From Paraburkholderia phenoliruptrix (GTDB taxonomy: Bacteria > Pseudomonadota > Gammaproteobacteria > Burkholderiales > Burkholderiaceae): a DNA stretch of 64,000 bases. The stretch is from NCBI RefSeq assembly GCF_902859825.1, contig NZ_CADIKB010000006.1:1-64000 (forward strand). Direction: 5' to 3'. The translations under genes were made by a program, and so were the position numbers. Shown here one piece after another: positions 1 to 9,548 of this stretch. Below the pieces are notes generated by a model. The model was not told the DNA's origin. It searched no databases and worked only from the letters and a program-made list of their open reading frames with translations. The first letter of the stretch is position 1; every line of letters begins with the position of its first letter.

Positions 1-97
1 GAGCAGGCCGTAGTGGCCGAACCCGTCACGTATCGCCAGATCGCGCAACGTCCGCCAAAGGTCAAAGCTTCACCATAATGTGAAATTGTGGAGCTAA

Positions 98-1969
98 ATG
101 GATAGCCCTTATAAACATACAGGTCTTGCAAACTCCGTGGCAACCGATGCTCCGCCGGCTTCCCCCGCCGGCGTTCCCTACTATCTGCAGAATTTCGAGC
201 GCGCGCTGGCATGGCTCGCGCAACGTTACGACGACCTGCTCGATGCGAGCGAGCGCGCTTTTCTCGACGCCTTCGCGCTGTTGCCGCAGGCTTCGCGCGC
301 GTTGCTGGTTCGCATGCTGATGCGCAAGGGCACGCTGTTTCGTGCGAGCCGCCTCGCTTACGACGAGATAGGCTGCCCGCTGCAAGCTGCGGCGCCCCTC
401 AGCGCGCTGGGGTGGCTAGATCCGGCGCCTCATTTGACTCTCGACGATCTGTTCGCGCTCACTACGCGGGCCGAACTGCTGGACATTTTCACCGAGGCGT
501 TGCAGTTGATCCCAGGCGCGCGCAGCCTGCGCAAGCCCGCGTTGCTGGACGCGTTGCGCCCGTTTCATGCGTCGGGCGAGGAGGGCGAGGAGGGCGATGA
601 GGACGAAAGCGCCAGTACGCCCGCGCGTCCGCTCTCCGCATGGCACCGTCATTCAAACGATTGCGTGTTTCGCGTCGACATTGCGCCGCTGTGCGAGCGT
701 CTGCGGCTAATGTTCTTCGGCAATCTGCAACAGGACTGGTCCGAGTTCGTGCTCGCCGATCTCGGCGTGTTCCAGTATGAGAAGGTCGCGTTCGGGCCGT
801 CGTCGCGTGCCTTCCAGCAGCGCGCGGACGTCGACGTCTATCTCGCGTTGCACGCGTGTCGCGAGGAGCTGGCGTGGCTAGCGTCATTCGGATTGCTGAT
901 GAATGCGGATGAAGAACAGACCGCGCTAGATGAACTCGTCGCGCGCGTTCGCGCCGTGCAAACGTCTAACTCATGGCTGGACCTGCGCCGCGCGAAGCTG
1001 CTCTTTCGCATCGGTCAGCATGGCGAACGGCGGCAAATGTGGGCCACCGCATTGGCCGTCTACGAAATGTGCGCCTGGCCCGGCGCGCGTCACCGGCGCA
1101 TGCGTGTGCTCGAGCGGAGCGAGCGTTTCGACGCCGCGCTCGCGCTGGCGTCGCAGGCTGCCGTCTCGCCCGAAAGCGAGGAGGAGGCGCAGCGCGTCGC
1201 GCGCATGCTGCCGCGTTTGCAGCGCAAGCTGGGTAAGCCCGCGGCTCGTATGCCCGCTGCGCGTGGGGCCGAACGCAGCATGTTGACGTTGCCGAGGCCT
1301 TTGGCGCCGCTGGCGGTCGAATACGTCGTGCGCGACCATCTGACGTGTGAAACTGCGCCGGTGCATTACGTCGAGAACGCGCTGATCAATTCGCTGTTCG
1401 GCTTGCTCTGCTGGGAACCCGTGTTCGCCGCGCTGCCTGGCGCGTTTTTTCATCCGTTTCAACGCGGCCCCGCTGACCTCCACGCGCCGGACTTTCACAC
1501 GCGGCGCGCCACGCAGTTCGCCGCGTGTCTCGCTCAGCTCGATACCGGCGCGTATCGCGAGACGATTCTGCGGCATCTGCGCGAGAAAGACGGTGTGCAG
1601 TCGCCGTTCGTGTTCTGGGGACTGCTTACACCCGAACTCGTGGCGACGGCGCTCGACTGCCTGCCCGCCGCGCATCTGAAGCTGTGGTTTCAACGCCTGC
1701 TGCGCGACGTGCGCGGCAATCGTTCGGGTCTACCCGACCTCATCCGCTTCTGGCCCGGCGAGCGCCGTTATGAACTGATCGAGGTGAAGGGCCCCGGCGA
1801 CCGCTTGCAGGACAACCAGATCCGCTGGCTCGCGTACTGCATGCAGCACGGCATGCCGGTGCGCGTGCTCGACGTGCGTTGGGCCGACGAAGCGCAGAGC
1901 GATGCGCTGGAGAATCTGGCCGTCGACGCAGGCGCGCCTGCCGCGTTGGCCGCGGAGCGCACCGTATGA
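98..1969 (+). CDS. FAN1-like VRR-NUC domain nuclease
   Basis: A 623-residue protein of the bacterial FAN1 type. FAN1 nucleases cut 5' flaps and branched DNA and act in interstrand crosslink repair. The C-terminal VRR-NUC (PD-(D/E)xK) core is visible: PDL at residues 546-548, the E-V-K triad around 562-564, followed by GPGDRLQDNQ and a conserved tryptophan. The N-terminal half is helical and matches the arrangement of DNA-binding plus TPR-like repeats known for the family. An acidic linker (Glu/Asp/Gly-rich) lies near residues 160-172. The ATG at 98 is preceded by a GTGGAG ribosome site. Its stop overlaps the next start as ATGA, so it is translationally coupled to the helicase gene. The family call is firm; the substrate is inferred from family knowledge. 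Confidence 0.9.
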   Translation: MDSPYKHTGLANSVATDAPPASPAGVPYYLQNFERALAWLAQRYDDLLDASERAFLDAFALLPQASRALLVRMLMRKGTLFRASRLAYDEIGCPLQAAAPLSALGWLDPAPHLTLDDLFALTTRAELLDIFTEALQLIPGARSLRKPALLDALRPFHASGEEGEEGDEDESASTPARPLSAWHRHSNDCVFRVDIAPLCERLRLMFFGNLQQDWSEFVLADLGVFQYEKVAFGPSSRAFQQRADVDVYLALHACREELAWLASFGLLMNADEEQTALDELVARVRAVQTSNSWLDLRRAKLLFRIGQHGERRQMWATALAVYEMCAWPGARHRRMRVLERSERFDAALALASQAAVSPESEEEAQRVARMLPRLQRKLGKPAARMPAARGAERSMLTLPRPLAPLAVEYVVRDHLTCETAPVHYVENALINSLFGLLCWEPVFAALPGAFFHPFQRGPADLHAPDFHTRRATQFAACLAQLDTGAYRETILRHLREKDGVQSPFVFWGLLTPELVATALDCLPAAHLKLWFQRLLRDVRGNRSGLPDLIRFWPGERRYELIEVKGPGDRLQDNQIRWLAYCMQHGMPVRVLDVRWADEAQSDALENLAVDAGAPAALAAERTV

Positions 1970-4230
1970 CCTACGTCGTCGCCGTACGAGCGATGTGCGA
2001 GTTCACCGCAAGACGCGGCGACCTCGATCTGCGGTTTACGCCGGCGCCCACTTCGCTGGAAGGCATGGCGGGCCATGTGACCGTCGCCGGGCGCCGTGCG
2101 AGCGGCTACGAAAGCGAAATCACGCTGACGGCTACGCATCGCAACCTGACGGTTCGGGGCCGCGCTGACGGCTACGACCCTGCGCAGAACCGCCTCGAAG
2201 AGATCAAGACCCATCGCGGCGATCTCGAGCGCATGCCCGCGAATCACCGCGCGCTGCACTGGGCGCAGGCACGGGTGTACGGACATTTGCTGTGCCGCGC
2301 GCGTGGGCTGGGCGGCTTGACGGTCGCGCTGATTTATTTCGATGTGGGCAGTCAGAAAGAAACGTTGCTCACGCAAACGCATAGCGCGCGCGAGCTTGAA
2401 ATTTTCTTCGTCGAACAGTGCGAACGGTTTCTCGACTGGGCCGTGCAGGAAGAAGCGCATCGTGCCGCGCGCAATGCGGCGCTGAGTGCACTGCAGTTCC
2501 CGCATGCGCAGTTTCGTAGTGGGCAGCGGGAGCTCGCGGTGTCCGTGTATCGCGCCGCGCGCGACGGCAAACCGCTGATGGCGCAGGCGTCCACCGGCAT
2601 CGGCAAGACGCTCGCCACGATCTTTCCGTTGCTGAAGGCGTGCGCGGCAGAGCACATCGACCGCGTGTTTTTTCTCACTGCGAAAACGCCGGGCCGCGCG
2701 CTGGCGCTCGACGCCATAGAAACGCTGCGTCGGAGCGCGGCGCCGTTGCCGTTGAGAACGCTTGAACTCGTAGCGCGCGACAAAGCCTGCGAACATCCCG
2801 ACAAAGCCTGCAACGGCGAGTCGTGTCCGCTTGCGCGCGGCTTTTATGACCGGCTCGACGCGGCGCGCAGCGCGGCGCTCGCGGGCGCGCGTCTCGATCG
2901 TGCGGCAGTGCGCGAAGCAGCGCTCGCCCATGACGTGTGTCCCTATTACCTCGCGCAGGAACTCGCGCGCTGGGCCGACGTCGTGGTGGGCGACTACAAC
3001 TACTACTACGACAGCAGTGCGATGCTGTACGCGCTCACGCAGATCAACGCGTGGCGCGTGGGCGTGCTGGTCGATGAGGCGCACAATCTGCTCGACCGCG
3101 CGCGCCGCATGTATACGGCGTCGCTCGATCAGGCCGCGTTGCGGCTCGCGCGCAAGACCGCGCCGCCAACGTTGCGAAAGCCGCTCGAGCGTTTGCAGCG
3201 CGAATGGAGTGCGGTCAAGCGCGCGCAAGCCGCTTCGTATCAGGTATACGCCGAGGTGCCGGGCAAGCTGCTGTCCGCCGCGCAGAATCTGATCGGCGCG
3301 GTCACGGATCAGCTTGCCGAGGCGCCGCTTTCCATCGACGAGACAGGGCTGCGATTCTTTTTCGACGCCATGCATTTTGTCGCGCTCGCCGAACAGTTCG
3401 GCGAGCATTCGATTGTCGACATCACGCTCACGACAGACCGTCACGCGCCGCGCGACAAAACCAGTTGCGTGATCTGCGTACGCAATGTGATTCCCGCGCC
3501 GTTTCTCGCGTCACGTTATGCGGCGGCGCGCACGACGGTGATGTTCTCCGGCACGCTCACGCCGCATCATTTCTACCGCGATACGCTCGGCCTCGCCAGA
3601 GACACACCATGGCTCGATGTCGAAGGTCCGTTTCGCGCAGAACAGTTGCAGGTGAAGGTGGCGGGCAACGTGTCGACGCGCTGGCGCGATCGCGAGCGTT
3701 CGCTCGAGCCCATCGTCGATCTGATTGCGAGGCAGTATGCGGTGAAGCCCGGCAATTACCTGGGTTTCCTGAGCAGTTTCGAGTACTTGCAGCAGATCGT
3801 CGCGCTGATGCGCGAGCGGCATCCCGGCGTGCCCGTCTGGGCGCAGGAGCCGGGCATGGACGAAGCGGCCCGCGACGCTTTTCTTGCACGCTTTCGCACA
3901 ACGAGTCAGGGCGTCGGCTTTGCCGTGCTGGGCGGCGCGTTTTCCGAAGGCGTCGATCTCGTCGGGCAGCAGTTGATCGGCGCCTTTATCGCGACGCTCG
4001 GCTTGCCGCAAATGAACGAAGTGAACGAAGAGATGCGCCGCACGATGGAGGCGCGTTTCGGCAGTGGCTACGAATACATGTACCTGTACCCCGGTTTGCA
4101 GAAGGTGGTGCAGGCGGCGGGGCGCGTGATCCGCACGGAGCACGACGAGGGCGTCGTGCATCTGATCGACGACCGTTACAGGCGGCCCGAGGTGCGCCGC
4201 CTGTTGCCCCGCTGGTGGCAGGTTCAGTAG
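1966..4230 (+). CDS. XPD/DinG-like Fe-S helicase with N-terminal RecB-like nuclease domain
   Basis: A 754-residue superfamily 2 DNA helicase. Walker A (STGIGKT) lies at about 209-215, four cysteines that fit an Fe-S cluster at 275, 282, 287 and 325, the DEAH box at 370-373, and a motif VI-like QAAGRVIR near the C terminus. Ahead of the helicase is a second enzyme domain: D68 in RADGYD, E79-x-K81 in EEIKTH and Q101xxxY105, the D/ExK/QxxxY pattern of RecB/Cas4-type nucleases, but without Cas4 cysteines in obvious positions. The ATG at 1966 overlaps the upstream stop (ATGA), which decides the start over upstream in-frame candidates. Coupling to a FAN1-type nuclease suggests joint unwinding and cutting of damaged DNA. 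The role is inferred; the domains are seen. Confidence 0.9.
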   Translation: MTYVVAVRAMCEFTARRGDLDLRFTPAPTSLEGMAGHVTVAGRRASGYESEITLTATHRNLTVRGRADGYDPAQNRLEEIKTHRGDLERMPANHRALHWAQARVYGHLLCRARGLGGLTVALIYFDVGSQKETLLTQTHSARELEIFFVEQCERFLDWAVQEEAHRAARNAALSALQFPHAQFRSGQRELAVSVYRAARDGKPLMAQASTGIGKTLATIFPLLKACAAEHIDRVFFLTAKTPGRALALDAIETLRRSAAPLPLRTLELVARDKACEHPDKACNGESCPLARGFYDRLDAARSAALAGARLDRAAVREAALAHDVCPYYLAQELARWADVVVGDYNYYYDSSAMLYALTQINAWRVGVLVDEAHNLLDRARRMYTASLDQAALRLARKTAPPTLRKPLERLQREWSAVKRAQAASYQVYAEVPGKLLSAAQNLIGAVTDQLAEAPLSIDETGLRFFFDAMHFVALAEQFGEHSIVDITLTTDRHAPRDKTSCVICVRNVIPAPFLASRYAAARTTVMFSGTLTPHHFYRDTLGLARDTPWLDVEGPFRAEQLQVKVAGNVSTRWRDRERSLEPIVDLIARQYAVKPGNYLGFLSSFEYLQQIVALMRERHPGVPVWAQEPGMDEAARDAFLARFRTTSQGVGFAVLGGAFSEGVDLVGQQLIGAFIATLGLPQMNEVNEEMRRTMEARFGSGYEYMYLYPGLQKVVQAAGRVIRTEHDEGVVHLIDDRYRRPEVRRLLPRWWQVQ

Positions 4231-4234
4231 GACT

Positions 4235-7003
4235 TCATTCGTGCGGCGAGGTCGGTCCCGGATTCGCGGGCGTGCCGGGTCCGCCGGCGGGCTTGGAATC
4301 GACAGGTATCTGGTCTTCGACCGGCGCGTCGCCTTTAGCGCCTTTAGCGCCTTTAGATGAGACATCGGACGAAGCGCTGTCGGCGGACGACCGGCTCGAA
4401 GGCGCTGGCTGCTCTTGCCGCGGTGGCTTATGTTGCGGCGGCTCCTGTTGCGGCGGCTCGCCGGCATCCACGCGCGGCGCCACGCTGTCCGGGTCCCACG
4501 TCAGCAGGTTGCGCTGGGGGTTCGCGATTTCGATGCCGCGCTCGCGGAAGCGGTCGAGAATACGCCGGTTGAATTCGCGCTGCACGCCCCAGCGCGCCGA
4601 GTCGCGGCACTGTATCTGACCGGCGAGCGTGACCGCCGAGCCGTCCACGGCGTCGACGCCCCAGAAGCTGAAGTCGGACAGAATGCCGTCCTTGAATTTT
4701 TCGTCCTCACGTAGCGCGGCGCCGATTTCCTTCAGCGTATTGATGGCGAGATCCACATCCTGACCGAACACGATGTTCACGCGCACCCCGGCATTGCCGA
4801 TGCCGCGATTGGTGTTGTTGACCGTCGAGACCGAACTGAACGGCACGGTGTAAAGCGAGCCGTCGCCGCCCCGCAGCCGCACCGTGCGGATCGACAGATA
4901 CTCGACGGTGCCGGACACGCCCGCGAGCGTGACCCAGTCGCCGACCTGCATCGCGTTTTCCATGAGCAGAAAAATGCCGGTGATGAAGTCCTGCACGAGC
5001 TTCTGCGAACCGAAGCCGAGCGCCACGCCGAAGATGCTGGCGCCCGCGAGCAGCGGCCCGATGTTCACGCCCAGCTCACTCAGTCCGGTCAGCACGACGA
5101 CGAGCGCGATGACGACGAAAAGGCCGGTGCGCAGCATCGGCAGCAGCGTGCGCAAACGCGCGGCGCGCACGAGATCGCCGCTCGTCGTCCATCTGTCGAG
5201 CCGCCGTTCGACGGACACATTCACGCTTTCCCAGACGACCAGCGCAATCACGGCCGCCACGCCGATCGTGACGATGGCCGACGCGAGCCGATGGCCCACG
5301 CTGCCGTTGCGGAACAGCTCGCCGATGTCGACGCCCCACACCGCGAGCAACGCGAGCGCCGTCGCAATGCCGATGATCCACGAGACCACGCGCCGCAGCA
5401 GCGGGTAGTAGCGGTATGCGTGCTGATGCACGAGCGACTTGCCGGCGTCTTCGCGTCCGTTGAAGAGCCGCGCGAGCCCGCCGAAGATCACGATGGCGAG
5501 CACGCGCGCACCCACCAGCACCGCGATCGACATGCCGCCGAGGTGCAGCAACGCGTGATAGCCGTTCTGCACGTCGAGCGCCCAGATGAACCACAGCGCC
5601 ATCACGACGAACACCGCGAGCCACGCCCATGCATCGGCGAGCGCATTGGCCGCCATCTCAAGCGATTTGCGGGCCGCGGCGCGCTGCCGGATCAGTTCGC
5701 CGACCGGCTTCGCGCATTGCAGGATCAGGATGGAAAGCATCACATGGCCGGCGAGCGCGACGACTTTCATCAATGCGAGGTGCGCGGCGTCGTTCAGGCC
5801 GAGCGAATGCGCGATTTCCGCCAACGCTGAACCCACGCCCACCACGCTGACAATGCGGATCACCCAGCGGTGCACGAACGCTGCCCACGCGTCGCTCATG
5901 CGCAACAGACGCAGGCGCGGCGCGGCCGGCTGCAGGAAGAAGCCGCTGACGATCACCACGAGGCGGCACAGCACATAAATATCGACGAGCGAATCGAGCG
6001 CGCGGTCTTGCGGCGTGCCGTCGTCGGTGAAGATCGACATGAGGGCGCTCGCCGCGCCGACGAACACCGCCAGCGGCACGAGCCGCAGCACCGTGACGAG
6101 CAGCGCGCGCGGCAGGCGCTGCAGGAGCGTCCAGTGATGCGTGGCGTTCTGCTTGCCACGCACTTCGGCTGCCTTGCCGGCGGCTGCGGACGGTGTGGCG
6201 GTCGGCCCGACCGAAGGTTGACCGGTGGCGGGCGTAGCGGCCGCGCCCACGGCGGCGGCTTGTTCTGCTCTGGTTGCCGCGTTGGACTCCGCTTCGGCGC
6301 GCGCCTCGGCTGGCGGGGCAGCGGGCAAGGGCGGCGCGGCGTGGGCCGCGTCGGCGGGTCGGGGCTCGACATCGACCGGCAAATCGGTGCGCGCGTCGAG
6401 GAACGGGGCGTCGGCGGGATCGGCGTGTTCGCGCCGCGCCGCCAGCGCGCGATACGCGCGGCGCAGCAGACGCCGCGCTAGCCATTCGAGCACGAGCGCC
6501 GGCAACAACGCGGCGAGCAGCGACCATGCGACGTGCGCGAGGATGGAGCGGGCTTGCGGACTCGTCGACTGCCAGTTCCACCACGCGCGCACCGAGGCGA
6601 CATCGAGCAGCGCCGTCACCGAGTTGCGCAGCGACGTGCCCAGATGGACGGCCCAGTGCGCGCCCTGACGCGCGAGTTGCGAAGCGAGTCCATTGGATTT
6701 GAATGCGGCAGGCACGAGCGCGGCGGCGCCGCTCGCAGCCGCGGGCGCGGAGGCGGCGGTCGCGGCGGAAGCCGGGGCGCTGAGCGCGCCGGCGGCGGCG
6801 ATGGCCTGCAAGGTATCGGCGACCTGGGCGCGGCGCTTCGGGTCGTTGAGCACGGCGAGCGCCTGGCGCGCCTCGTCCGGTGTCAGCGTGACGGCGGTGC
6901 CTGACGCCGCCGAGGCTGGCGTGGCCGGCGTCACGGCGGCGAACACGGGCGGGGCGCCGAAAAGAAACAAAGCGACGAAAGAGGCGTGTAGTAGTTTGCG
7001 CAT
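4235..7003 (-). CDS. MscS-family mechanosensitive ion channel (YbiO-like)
   Basis: A 922-residue inner-membrane channel of the large MscS class, which opens under membrane tension to release solutes during osmotic downshock. It begins with a signal peptide (MRKLLHASFVALFLFG), then an Ala/Pro-rich periplasmic stretch, multiple membrane helices, and the conserved MscS pore and beta-domain (GASIFGVALGFGSQKLVQDF, then ENAMQVGDWV and FSSVSTVNN). The C-terminal tail is low-complexity and rich in Gln, Pro, Ser and Lys-Gly-Ala repeats. I chose the ATG at 7003 because it opens the signal peptide; the frame stays open upstream to about 7288, but that part is repeat-derived and unlike a protein. It ends 4 bases from the convergent helicase gene. 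Confidence 0.88.
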   Translation of the reverse strand: MRKLLHASFVALFLFGAPPVFAAVTPATPASAASGTAVTLTPDEARQALAVLNDPKRRAQVADTLQAIAAAGALSAPASAATAASAPAAASGAAALVPAAFKSNGLASQLARQGAHWAVHLGTSLRNSVTALLDVASVRAWWNWQSTSPQARSILAHVAWSLLAALLPALVLEWLARRLLRRAYRALAARREHADPADAPFLDARTDLPVDVEPRPADAAHAAPPLPAAPPAEARAEAESNAATRAEQAAAVGAAATPATGQPSVGPTATPSAAAGKAAEVRGKQNATHHWTLLQRLPRALLVTVLRLVPLAVFVGAASALMSIFTDDGTPQDRALDSLVDIYVLCRLVVIVSGFFLQPAAPRLRLLRMSDAWAAFVHRWVIRIVSVVGVGSALAEIAHSLGLNDAAHLALMKVVALAGHVMLSILILQCAKPVGELIRQRAAARKSLEMAANALADAWAWLAVFVVMALWFIWALDVQNGYHALLHLGGMSIAVLVGARVLAIVIFGGLARLFNGREDAGKSLVHQHAYRYYPLLRRVVSWIIGIATALALLAVWGVDIGELFRNGSVGHRLASAIVTIGVAAVIALVVWESVNVSVERRLDRWTTSGDLVRAARLRTLLPMLRTGLFVVIALVVVLTGLSELGVNIGPLLAGASIFGVALGFGSQKLVQDFITGIFLLMENAMQVGDWVTLAGVSGTVEYLSIRTVRLRGGDGSLYTVPFSSVSTVNNTNRGIGNAGVRVNIVFGQDVDLAINTLKEIGAALREDEKFKDGILSDFSFWGVDAVDGSAVTLAGQIQCRDSARWGVQREFNRRILDRFRERGIEIANPQRNLLTWDPDSVAPRVDAGEPPQQEPPQHKPPRQEQPAPSSRSSADSASSDVSSKGAKGAKGDAPVEDQIPVDSKPAGGPGTPANPGPTSPHE
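4331..4357. repeat. Three tandem 9-bp units inside the channel gene
   Basis: Three copies of a GCCTTTAGC-type 9-mer, in frame. They encode a Lys-Gly-Ala repeat in the C-terminal tail of the MscS-like protein. Such an in-frame repeat can vary in copy number without breaking the gene. Confidence 0.8.
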
Positions 7004-7392
7004 AAGGTATGAGACGGGCTGCGGAGTGCGGACGGCTGGCAGGACGCATCGGCCGCGCTGGCGATGGTGGCCTGGTCTTGACCGACACCGCTTTCGTGAC
7101 ACAAGTTCCTGAGGTGGAGTTCGCGAGGCCGTGAGGCGGCCCGATTCGGCAAGAGGCGGTGCCGGCAAAAAGCGGTAGCAAATTGCTTGCCTGTGCGTGG
7201 CACGCGGGGCCAAGTGGGCGCGAGAAGCGCCAGGAGCGCTAAGGCCAGGAGCGCTAAGGCCAGGAGCAACGGAGCACAGGCAGTACAAGCAGTGCGAGGG
7301 ACGGAGGGTGTGAGGTGCGCTGGCCAGACGCTCGCTAGCCAGTCAGGAGGAAGGGGGCGCACAGGGGCGGCGCGGCCGCCCACGGCAAGAAA
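7004..7392. other. Intergenic region between channel and sigma54 regulator
   Basis: About 390 bases, upstream of the channel gene and downstream of the sigma54 regulator, both on the minus strand. It contains the 15-bp tandem repeat at 7231-7267 and otherwise no supported gene. Open frames here come from repeat translation. Confidence 0.6.
7231..7267. repeat. 15-bp tandem repeat, about 2.5 copies
   Basis: CAGGAGCGCTAAGGC occurs twice head-to-tail (7231-7245, 7246-7260), followed by a partial third copy CAGGAGC. Lies in the intergenic region upstream of the channel gene. Confidence 0.85.
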
Positions 7393-8838
7393 TTACGCCG
7401 AAGCCGCCGACATCAGCGAAGGTGCGCGCCTCTCGGCTTCGCCGTCCCCGTCGGCATCCGTGCCGCCGTTGGACCCATGGCCGCCCGACGGCTCCGGATG
7501 CAGCCGGTCGGCGTGCATCAGCCGGTACAGCGTGGCGCGCGAGATGCCGAGTTCAGCCGCCGCTTCCGACAATTTATAACCATGCCTCTGCAATGCATGT
7601 TCGATCGCGTCTTTTTCGGCCTTGCTGCGAATTTCCGCGAGCGTGACGGCCGGGCCGTTGTCCGTGGCGGGCAAGCCGAGATCGTTCGCGGTGATGAAAC
7701 GGCCCTCGCTCATTACGACGGCGCGCCGCACGCAGTTGATCAGTTCGCGCACATTGCCTGGCCACGCGTAGTTCGACATGGCGACGATGGCGTCGCTCGA
7801 CAGCCCGCGCAGTTTGCGCGCGCCGTCCTGCTTGTACATGCTGAGTGCATAGTTCGCGAGCAGCTTGATGTCGCCGCCGCGTTCGCGCAACGGCGGTTCG
7901 ACGAGGCGCAACACGCACAGCCGGTGATACAGGTCGGCGCGGAAGCGGCCTTCCTCGACGGCCTTGTCGAGATCGACGTGGGTCGCCGAAATAACGCGAA
8001 CGTCAACGTGAATCGGGCCATTGCCGCCGAGGCGCTCGATCGTGCCTTCCTGCAGGAAGCGCAGCAGCACGGCCTGGCATTCGTGCGGCATATCGCCGAT
8101 TTCATCCAGAAAGAGCGTGCCTTCATGCGCGCTTTCAATCCGGCCGATCTTGCGCTGGAGCGCGCCGGTGAACGCGCCGCGTTCATGACCGAACAGTTCC
8201 GCTTGCAGCAGGCTCGGGGGAATCGCCGCGCAGTTAATGGCGACGAACTGACGGCCCGCACGCGGCGAGCGCTCATGGATGGCGCGTGCGGTCAACTCCT
8301 TGCCCGTGCCCGACTCGCCCGCGATGAACACCGGCGCTTCGGTCGCGCCGCATTTGTCGATGCGCCGGTACAGCTGCTGCATGGCCTCGCATTGGCCGAC
8401 CATGCCGTGCCGCCCGAGCGACGGTTCCGGCGCGACATGAACGTGCCGCAGCGACGACAGCCCGTGCGCGTGGCCGAGCGCGAACACGAGCCGCTCGTTC
8501 AGCCACGGCCGCGTGACAAAATCAAAGCAGTAATCGAGGATGAAACGGCTGACGAGTTCGTTATCCGCCTGGCCCGGCGCGATTTGCGCGACCCAGTTGG
8601 TTTCGGGGCGGCGCATGCACGAGGCAAGCGCGGAGAGTTGCTGCGACGTGCAGTCTTCCGGCAGTTCGACAAGACCGACCTTGATGTTGTCGCGGTCGAT
8701 CACGCGCTCCGCGCTCGCGGTGTTTTTCGCGTGCACGGCATGCCAGCCGGATTGGGCGAGAAAGTCCGCGAGTTTCTGATCGGGCGAGTTCGATACGTAG
8801 AGAACCGTGCGTTCCGTGTCCGCAGATGCGAAAGTCAT
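7393..8838 (-). CDS. Sigma54-dependent Fis-family regulator with degenerate receiver (VpsR/FleQ-like)
   Basis: A 481-residue enhancer-binding protein. The N-terminal ~130 residues resemble a receiver-like domain, but the usual phospho-acceptor aspartate position reads LVELP, so classic phosphorylation is unlikely. Next comes a complete AAA+ domain with Walker A GESGTGKE, the sigma54-contacting GAFTGA, LFLDEIGDM Walker B and the AWPGNVREL motif. The C terminus is a Fis-type helix-turn-helix (LSEAAAELGISRATLYRLM). Non-phosphorylated proteins of this layout (VpsR, FleQ, BerB) can respond to cyclic di-GMP and control exopolysaccharide; that link is inference here. ATG 8838 is favoured over ATG 8844 because a GGGGG tract sits 8 bases upstream of it. 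A long non-coding region lies upstream of this gene. Confidence 0.85.
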   Translation of the reverse strand: MTFASADTERTVLYVSNSPDQKLADFLAQSGWHAVHAKNTASAERVIDRDNIKVGLVELPEDCTSQQLSALASCMRRPETNWVAQIAPGQADNELVSRFILDYCFDFVTRPWLNERLVFALGHAHGLSSLRHVHVAPEPSLGRHGMVGQCEAMQQLYRRIDKCGATEAPVFIAGESGTGKELTARAIHERSPRAGRQFVAINCAAIPPSLLQAELFGHERGAFTGALQRKIGRIESAHEGTLFLDEIGDMPHECQAVLLRFLQEGTIERLGGNGPIHVDVRVISATHVDLDKAVEEGRFRADLYHRLCVLRLVEPPLRERGGDIKLLANYALSMYKQDGARKLRGLSSDAIVAMSNYAWPGNVRELINCVRRAVVMSEGRFITANDLGLPATDNGPAVTLAEIRSKAEKDAIEHALQRHGYKLSEAAAELGISRATLYRLMHADRLHPEPSGGHGSNGGTDADGDGEAERRAPSLMSAASA

Positions 8839-8890
8839 GTCCATTACCCCCGATTCCGTGCTGCTCTCAAAACTGCTGTTCGACGTTGTT

Positions 8891-8918
8891 AAAGACCGGC
8901 AGGCAAAGACCGGCAGGC
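8891..8918. repeat. 14-bp direct repeat, two copies
   Basis: AAAGACCGGCAGGC occurs twice in tandem, immediately upstream of an inverted repeat and about 50 bases upstream of the sigma54 regulator start. Confidence 0.85.
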
Positions 8919-8920
8919 AG

Positions 8921-8955
8921 GATGAACTACGTCGCAACCGCCGGGGTAGTTCATC
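8921..8955. repeat. Inverted repeat, 10-bp perfect arms
   Basis: GATGAACTAC and GTAGTTCATC are perfect reverse complements separated by 15 bases. It lies about 85 bases upstream of the sigma54 regulator start, so it could be an operator or a leader hairpin. Confidence 0.7.
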
Positions 8956-9548
8956 CGCGAATCACTTGTACCGCTTGTGAATTCTCTCGCCTATTGGATC
9001 GCGCTCTTGGCGGCGCGTGACTTAAACATAAGCGAAAGCGCTTTGGAATGCTATACAAACAAATCAGTAGCGGAAAAGTTTGTTGATTTGACTGGCGCTT
9101 ATTCGGTAGTCGCCGGAAATTCGGGGCACTGCGTGCTTAATCGACTGCCGCTCCAATTCCAATACGTCAAGCCCGGTTATGCGCGCTGGGGTACACAGCG
9201 CGTGAACGAACGCGTCACGCGCATGCACACGCCGCCATTTCCGATGTTTCATGCCTGCAACAGAATCGGCATTATGCGTTTCCACCAAATCGGCACCGTT
9301 TTGATGCGCCTCGATGTCCGCCTATTTGTCCGGGGCTTCCACGCAAACCGCGAATGCGCGCGGGGAGCAAGGAATACGGCACTCAAATGAAGCGCGTATG
9401 CCATGCGCGCAATACGTCTCTTTTACGCCGATCTCGGGCCGCAAAGCGTCTCGAATACGAATCACTGGGCGTGCTTCGAGCGGGCCGCACTTCGGCGGAT
9501 AGCGGCGCATCGTGGATGATGCCCCGTGCGACAGGACTTAGGCGCACA

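Noticed and set aside
1768-3444. Long minus-strand open frame opposite the helicase
   Set aside because: Arg/Ala-rich product without family features; it mirrors the codon bias of the real plus-strand gene.
7231-7267. Possible CRISPR from the tandem repeats
   Set aside because: Repeats are 15 bp without spacers and there are no cas genes.
8977-9390. 137-codon plus-strand ORF in the non-coding region
   Set aside because: No ribosome site, no recognised family, and unusual composition; treated as spurious.
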